In this document: piece by piece, positions 6,607 through 9,401 of the stretch | Layout: each line of letters opens with the position of its first letter | Numbering within the stretch: the stretch's first letter is position 1 | Origin: an uncultured Clostridia bacterium | GTDB lineage: Bacteria > Bacillota_A > Clostridia > Oscillospirales > Oscillospiraceae | Assembly (NCBI GenBank): GCA_946408145.1 | Contig: CAMJQX010000051.1 | Location: forward strand, 1 to 9,401 | Length of the DNA stretch: 9,401 nucleotides | Direction of reading: 5' to 3' | Notes under the pieces: model-generated | The model's input: only the letters and a program-made list of their open reading frames with translations | Databases searched by the model: none | What the model was told of the DNA's origin: nothing | Program-made: the position numbers and the translations under genes

Positions 6607-6632
6607 GCCGACAGTCTTCGAACGCTGTCGGC
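6607..6632 (-). promoter_or_regulatory. Leader hairpin 1
   Basis: A perfect 8-bp stem (GCCGACAG 6607-6614 with CTGTCGGC 6625-6632) encloses a 10-base loop containing TTCGAA. It lies between the distal and proximal minus-strand promoters. No T-tract follows on either strand, so it is not a simple terminator. It could be an operator, an mRNA structure or part of a dispersed repeat. Confidence 0.5.
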
Positions 6633-6638
6633 CCCTCC

Positions 6639-6672
6639 AATAAAAGAGCAGATATGGCCGCGCCATACCTGC
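6639..6672 (-). promoter_or_regulatory. Terminator-like leader hairpin 2 (possible attenuator)
   Basis: The stem pairs GCAG (6648-6651) with CTGC (6669-6672) and TATGGC (6653-6658) with GCCATA (6662-6667), with one A/C mismatch and a 3-base loop. Read on the minus strand it is followed by TCTTTTATT. It begins only about 17 bases after the predicted start of the distal promoter, with no gene in between. That placement suits attenuation or a very short RNA. Confidence 0.45.
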
Positions 6673-6695
6673 GAAACGGTCTTTATTTCCCCTGT

Positions 6696-6724
6696 ATTGT
6701 AGCGAAAGAAGAGGCACTTGTCAA
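6696..6724 (-). promoter_or_regulatory. Distal strong promoter of the lipid-related operon
   Basis: On the minus strand, a perfect TTGACA (6719-6724) and TACAAT (6696-6701) are separated by 17 bases. The predicted start is near 6689, giving a leader of about 163 bases before the ATG at 6526, long for a simple untranslated region and containing both leader hairpins. Confidence 0.85.
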
Positions 6725-6733
6725 TCCCGGATC

Positions 6734-6743
6734 GCCGATCGGC
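6734..6743. promoter_or_regulatory. 10-bp palindrome upstream of the distal promoter
   Basis: GCCGATCGGC is a perfect palindrome 9 bases upstream of the TTGACA box of the minus-strand promoter. A 10-bp palindrome can occur by chance in GC-rich DNA, so it is only a candidate regulator site. Confidence 0.3.
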
Positions 6744-6781
6744 TTATCTTGTGTGCAGCTAACTGAAAACGCAGCAAGACT

Positions 6782-6794
6782 GCTTAAATTAAGC
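6782..6794. promoter_or_regulatory. Candidate LacI-family operator
   Basis: GCTTAAATTAAGC is a perfect 13-bp palindrome with a central A, ending 1 base before the -35 box of the LacI-family gene. Its size and place fit an autoregulatory operator. It is also AT-rich in a GC-rich region. Binding by the adjacent repressor is inference. Confidence 0.45.
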
Positions 6795-6795
6795 G

Positions 6796-6824
6796 TTGTA
6801 TAAGCTGCTTTTTCATGTTATACT
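6796..6824 (+). promoter_or_regulatory. Promoter of the LacI/WYL regulator operon
   Basis: TATACT (6819-6824) is preceded by TG at 6816-6817, an extended -10. A weak -35 (TTGTAT, 6796-6801) lies 17 bases upstream. The predicted start near 6831 leaves a leader of about 34 bases. The AAGGA ribosome binding site lies 8 bases before the ATG at 6865. Confidence 0.72.
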
Positions 6825-6864
6825 TTCATCTGTGAAGGAATCATTTCGCGAAAGGAAGACGATC

Positions 6865-7845
6865 ATGGCTACTTTGAAGGATATCGCCGCAGCCTGCGGT
6901 ACATCGATCGCAACGGTGTCCTATGTGCTGTCCGGCAGAGGGGACGAGCGCAGGATCTCGCTGGCCATGCAGGAACGGGTGGCGCGCGCGGCGGAGGAGC
7001 TGGGCTATGATGTGGCAGGCAGATCCCGCAAGAACCGACGGCCGACGGTCGCGGTCTACTGGCCGCAGCGGAAGCTGGACTCCATGCTGCCCTCCTTTAT
7101 CGCCGGCATGAACACGGCGCTGGGCATGGCGCCCATCACGGCGGACGTGGTCATCCGGCCATTCGAGCCGGGACATCTGTCGGAGCAGAGCACGCTCTGG
7201 ACCCCCGGACGCATCGGCGCATCGGTGATCGTATCCGCCAGCGCGGAGGACATCGAGACGCTGGGAAGCAGGAAAACCACCTACCCGGCGGTGCTCGTCA
7301 ACCGCTCGATCCGGGGCTATCCGTCGGTCTCCGTGAATGAGAACGAAGCTGCGAAGCTGGCCCTGGAATACGTCAAGCAGTGCGCGGGGGACGATATGAT
7401 CCTCATCCTGCCGGACAGCTGGCTGCTCGGCGCGCAGTACCGCAGCCGCTATATTCAGGAGACCTGCAGCCGGCACGCGATCCATCCCAGGGCAAGCTAT
7501 ACCTGCGGCATCGAGATCGACGACGGCTACGCGCTGGGGCAGAAGCTGCTGCTGGAGGGCGAGCTGCCGCGGGCGATCATCTGCGTCCACGACACCGTGG
7601 CCATCGGCGTCGAGCAGGCTCTGCGCGATGCGAAGCTCCGCCCCGGGACGGACGTGGAGCTCGTGACCTTCAGCACGAGCTACAACAGCTCGAACACCCG
7701 GCTGTATCAGAACCTGACGGTGGTGGACCTGCGGCAGGTGGAGGTCTCGATCCGCGCGATCAACATGGCCATCGAGCTTGCGACGCACGCGGCGAACGAC
7801 GCGCGCCAGCTGGTGGTACATCCCACGCTGATCCCCCACAGATAA
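6865..7845 (+). CDS. LacI-family transcriptional regulator
   Basis: This 326-residue protein starts at ATG 6865, preceded by AAGGA at 8 bases. The N-terminal helix-turn-helix is typical: LKDIAAACGTSIATVSYVLSG (4-24), followed by ISLAMQERVARAAEELGYD (31-49). The hinge region is unusual: residues 50-60 read VAGRSRKNRRP and lack the common N-x-x-A-R-x-L hinge helix. Residues 61-326 form a periplasmic-binding-protein-like effector domain, with VAVYWPQ as the first strand, VLVNRSIRGYPSVSVNENEAA (143-163) at the usual VDN position, and AIICVHDTVAIGVEQALRD (237-255) matching the family's A-x-D-x-x-A-x-G segment. The family mostly senses sugars or nucleosides; the ligand here is not identifiable. The WYL gene starts 18 bases downstream in the same operon. 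It lies divergent from the lipid-related operon and is a candidate regulator of it and of itself. Confidence 0.9.
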   Translation: MATLKDIAAACGTSIATVSYVLSGRGDERRISLAMQERVARAAEELGYDVAGRSRKNRRPTVAVYWPQRKLDSMLPSFIAGMNTALGMAPITADVVIRPFEPGHLSEQSTLWTPGRIGASVIVSASAEDIETLGSRKTTYPAVLVNRSIRGYPSVSVNENEAAKLALEYVKQCAGDDMILILPDSWLLGAQYRSRYIQETCSRHAIHPRASYTCGIEIDDGYALGQKLLLEGELPRAIICVHDTVAIGVEQALRDAKLRPGTDVELVTFSTSYNSSNTRLYQNLTVVDLRQVEVSIRAINMAIELATHAANDARQLVVHPTLIPHR

Positions 7846-7863
7846 AAGCGGAGGCGAAGAGAA

Positions 7864-8850
7864 ATGGCAAGATCGGCCAATCAGAAACTGAAGCTCCTGT
7901 ATCTGCTGCGCTATCTGCAGCGGCAGAGCGACGAGCGCCATCCCGTGACCGTCGCGGACATGATCGAGGAGCTTGCCCGGCACGACATCGCCGCCGAGCG
8001 CAAAAGCATCTACGACGATCTGGAGGCGCTGCGCAGCTTCGGCGCGGACATCGTGCAGCAGCGCGGGAAGCAGACGGGCTACTACATCGGTCAGCGCGAC
8101 TTCGAGCTGCCGGAGCTCAAGCTGCTCGTGGACAGCATACAGTCCTCCAAATTCATCACCGAGAAAAAGACGGTCTCCCTGATCCGCAAGCTCGAAAACC
8201 TTGCGAGCGTCCACGACGCGCGCATGCTGGAGCGGCAGGTCTATGTGCGCAACCGCGTCAAGAGCATGAACGAGAGCGTCTACTACAACGTGGACGAGAT
8301 CTCCAACGCCATCAACCGCGACCGTATGATCCGCTTCCGCTACTTCGAGTTCACGGTGGAGAAGGAGAGACAGTTCCGCCGCGGCGGCGCCGCCTATGTG
8401 CTCAGCCCCTTTGCCCTGATGTGGGATGACGAGAACTATTACATGCTGGCCTGGGACGCGGAGGAGGCGCGGATGAAGCACTTCCGCGTGGACAAAATGA
8501 GCGCCATCTCCACACTGGAGACGGCGCGGCAGGGCATGGAGGCCTTCCGGGAGACGGACATGTCGGCCTATTCCAAAAAGGTGTTCGGCATGTTTACCGG
8601 GCAGGAGAGCGCGGTGAAGCTGCGCTTTGCCAAGCATCTGGCCGGCGCGGTGATCGACCGCTTCGGCAAGGACGTCATGCTCATGCGTGACGGGCCGGAC
8701 GCCTTCACCGTCACGGTGAACGTGGTGGTCAGCCCCCTGTTTTTCGCCTGGGTCTTCGGCTTCGGCACCGAGGCGGAGATCCTCGGCCCCGAGACGGTGC
8801 GCCGGCAGGCGGGGGAGACGGCGCGGGAGATCGCGGCGCTGTACGATTGA
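7864..8850 (+). CDS. WYL-domain transcriptional regulator
   Basis: This 328-residue protein starts at ATG 7864 with GGAGG about 10 bases upstream. Residues 5-75 are a winged helix of the DeoR/HTH_11 type (AERKSIYDDLEAL, 44-56, fits the recognition helix). A WYL domain spans about 140-215, with ISNAINRDRMIRFRYFEF at its start and YVLSPFALMWDDENYYMLAWD (178-198) in the core. The signature triad reads YYM (192-194) instead of WYL, and the conserved KHFRVDKM (205-212) is kept. Residues 248-326 form the C-terminal WCX-like extension. WYL domains bind small ligands or nucleic acid and are common in stress and defence regulators, but no defence gene is seen here. The close spacing to the LacI-type gene implies cotranscription and perhaps joint control of the same targets. 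Confidence 0.9.
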   Translation: MARSANQKLKLLYLLRYLQRQSDERHPVTVADMIEELARHDIAAERKSIYDDLEALRSFGADIVQQRGKQTGYYIGQRDFELPELKLLVDSIQSSKFITEKKTVSLIRKLENLASVHDARMLERQVYVRNRVKSMNESVYYNVDEISNAINRDRMIRFRYFEFTVEKERQFRRGGAAYVLSPFALMWDDENYYMLAWDAEEARMKHFRVDKMSAISTLETARQGMEAFRETDMSAYSKKVFGMFTGQESAVKLRFAKHLAGAVIDRFGKDVMLMRDGPDAFTVTVNVVVSPLFFAWVFGFGTEAEILGPETVRRQAGETAREIAALYD

Positions 8851-8928
8851 GACAGACGCATACCCTGCACGCTTGTCAAGAATACTCAGCAGAAAAAAAC
8901 CTGTTCGCAGAACGATACCTGCGTATAA

Positions 8929-8970
8929 CAAAACCCGTTTCTTTCCGATCGCGGAAAGAAACGGGTTTTG
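8929..8970 (+). terminator. Intrinsic terminator of the LacI/WYL operon
   Basis: A perfect 19-bp stem (8929-8947 with 8952-8970, loop ATCG) lies 79 bases after the WYL stop. The 3' arm ends GGGTTTTG and the 5' arm begins CAAAACCC, so it can act in both directions. Confidence 0.88.
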
Positions 8971-8987
8971 ATGCCAAAGAAAGGCGA

Positions 8988-9007
8988 CAAGGGGAAGAGT
9001 CCCCTTG
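8988..9007. repeat. Inverted repeat A
   Basis: CAAGGGGA (8988-8995) pairs with TCCCCTTG (9000-9007) around the loop AGAG. No T-tract follows. GGCGACAA at 8983-8990 can also pair with TTGTCGCC at 9101-9108, so two alternative folds are possible. Confidence 0.7.
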
Positions 9008-9057
9008 ACCCCTCGGCAGAATGGGCAGCTCGCTGACCCCTACCGTCGCCCTAAGAC

Positions 9058-9083
9058 GTCGGCCGGGCGTTACCCCGGCCGAC
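9058..9083. repeat. Inverted repeat B
   Basis: GTCGGCCGGG (9058-9067) pairs perfectly with CCCGGCCGAC (9074-9083) around a 6-base loop. It is very stable, has no T-tract on either side and serves no visible gene. Confidence 0.72.
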
Positions 9084-9100
9084 ATGGTACGGATCGCGCG

Positions 9101-9145
9101 TTGTCGCCCGAACGTGCGGCCGCTGGCTCGCCGGGCGGATAACAA
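9101..9145. repeat. Inverted repeat C, bulged
   Basis: TTGTCGCCCG (9101-9110) pairs with CGGGCG (9132-9137) and ACAA (9142-9145), with GATA bulged out. The enclosed loop contains a GCGGCCGC palindrome. Confidence 0.55.
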
Positions 9146-9151
9146 ACATGC

Positions 9152-9201
9152 CTCCCCTTACACAGGGGAGCCAATTATCCCCGCGAGCCGCCTGCAGGGG
9201 A
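9152..9201. repeat. Inverted repeats D and E (CTCCCC/GGGGAG type)
   Basis: CTCCCCT (9152-9158) pairs with AGGGGAG (9164-9170). Immediately after it TCCCC (9178-9182) pairs with GGGGA (9197-9201). The first resembles the CCTCCCCTT...AAGGGGAGG hairpins that I recall as dispersed repeats in gut Clostridia genomes; that recollection was not checked. Confidence 0.5.
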
Positions 9202-9356
9202 GAAGTACGCCGCTCGATTTGCACAGCACAGCGGCAGCGAACACCGAAGCTCCTGAGGCATGCCAACATCAGCATGGCGGCGACCCCTGTTCCGGCCTTC
9301 CCCCACCGCCTCTGACCAGCCGGCGCCCTTTTCTTTCTTACACCGGGCGCGGCGCG

Positions 9357-9388
9357 TTCTTTCTTTTCGGCAAGACGAAAAGAAAGAA
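9357..9388. repeat. Inverted repeat F at the window edge (possible bidirectional terminator)
   Basis: TTCTTTCTTTTCG (9357-9369) pairs perfectly over 13 bp with CGAAAAGAAAGAA (9376-9388), loop GCAAGA. A partial copy of its pyrimidine arm (CTTTTCTTTCTT) lies at 9328-9339. It may end a gene outside the window or form the edge of a repeat element. Confidence 0.6.
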
Positions 9389-9401
9389 TGGGGGGCGCAT
9401 T

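Larger units (their letters stand above)
6527..6864. other. 338-base divergent intergenic control region
   Basis: No credible gene lies here. From left to right the region holds a minus-strand extended -10 near 6553, a hairpin at 6607-6632, a terminator-like hairpin at 6648-6672, a strong minus-strand promoter at 6696-6724, palindromes at 6734-6743 and 6782-6794, and the plus-strand promoter at 6796-6824. It is the shared regulatory segment between the lipid-related operon and the LacI/WYL regulator operon. Confidence 0.8.
8851..9401. other. Gene-free, hairpin-rich region
   Basis: About 550 bases lack a credible gene. The two longest minus-strand frames (8876-9145 and 9051-9275) are Arg/Pro/Ser-rich, lack ribosome binding sites and run across hairpins. 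The region holds the regulator operon's terminator at 8929-8970 and then at least five further inverted repeats (8988-9007, 9058-9083, 9101-9145, 9152-9170, 9178-9201), plus a pair at the end (9357-9388). This density suggests repeat-derived DNA or a structured noncoding RNA. Confidence 0.7.

Noticed and set aside
6322..6717. Minus-strand leader-peptide-like frame with Phe-Tyr-Trp codons next to a hairpin
   Set aside because: It has no ribosome binding site at proper spacing from its ATG and runs far into the acyltransferase-like gene in another frame. The aromatic codons come from the T-tract.
6841..8931. Minus-strand open frame of 696 codons opposite both regulator genes
   Set aside because: It is composed of Arg/His/Ala/Leu-rich sequence and spans two clear plus-strand genes and their gap. 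Antisense shadow.
8876..9275. Two minus-strand frames of 89 and 74 codons after the regulator operon
   Set aside because: Both run through strong hairpins, lack start signals and have Arg/Ser/Pro-rich products typical of noncoding GC-rich DNA.
8929..9401. CRISPR array or tRNA cluster
   Set aside because: The repeats are inverted, differ from each other and lack regular spacing, and no tRNA cloverleaf or T-arm motif is visible.

Overview
The window looks like a chromosomal segment of a GC-rich Gram-positive anaerobe, probably a gut Clostridia (Oscillospiraceae-like). That guess rests on strong GGAGG-type ribosome binding sites, sigma-A promoters with 17-base spacers, intrinsic terminators after most transcription units, a cell-surface SH3b domain, and the protein families present. 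No RNA gene, CRISPR array, transposase, phage gene or plasmid gene is visible. The taxonomic guess is inference.

Layout. (1) Positions 2-55 are the tail of a plus-strand gene, ending in a 17-bp terminator. It converges on a minus-strand gene with its own terminator. (2) 173-1720 (minus) encodes a modular membrane protein: a DnaQ-like exonuclease domain that has lost its catalytic acids, a charged linker, three membrane helices, an outside domain and an SH3b domain. It has a near-consensus promoter. (3) 1876-4427 (minus) is a two-gene unit: a PlsC-type acyltransferase carrying a zinc ribbon and a PH-like tail, then a GltS/ESS-type sodium symporter. (4) 4528-6526 (minus) is a three-gene unit: a divergent PlsC-like acyltransferase, a PAP2 protein of the Aur1/sphingomyelin-synthase type, and a small multi-pass membrane protein. 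(5) A 338-base divergent intergenic region holds promoters on both strands, two palindromes and a leader with two hairpins. (6) 6865-8850 (plus) is a two-gene regulator operon: a LacI-family repressor and a WYL-domain regulator, closed by a 19-bp terminator. (7) 8851-9401 has no credible gene and is packed with inverted repeats.

How it may work together (inference). Two acyltransferase-like proteins and a PAP2 phosphatase/phosphotransferase lie in adjacent units, which suggests a small membrane-lipid remodelling locus. The LacI and WYL regulators are divergent from it across a region with palindromes, so they are candidates to control it. The most unusual single protein is the catalytically dead exonuclease-like domain tethered to the membrane with an external SH3b domain. 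The charge pattern predicts that the nuclease-like part is cytoplasmic and the SH3b part faces the cell wall.
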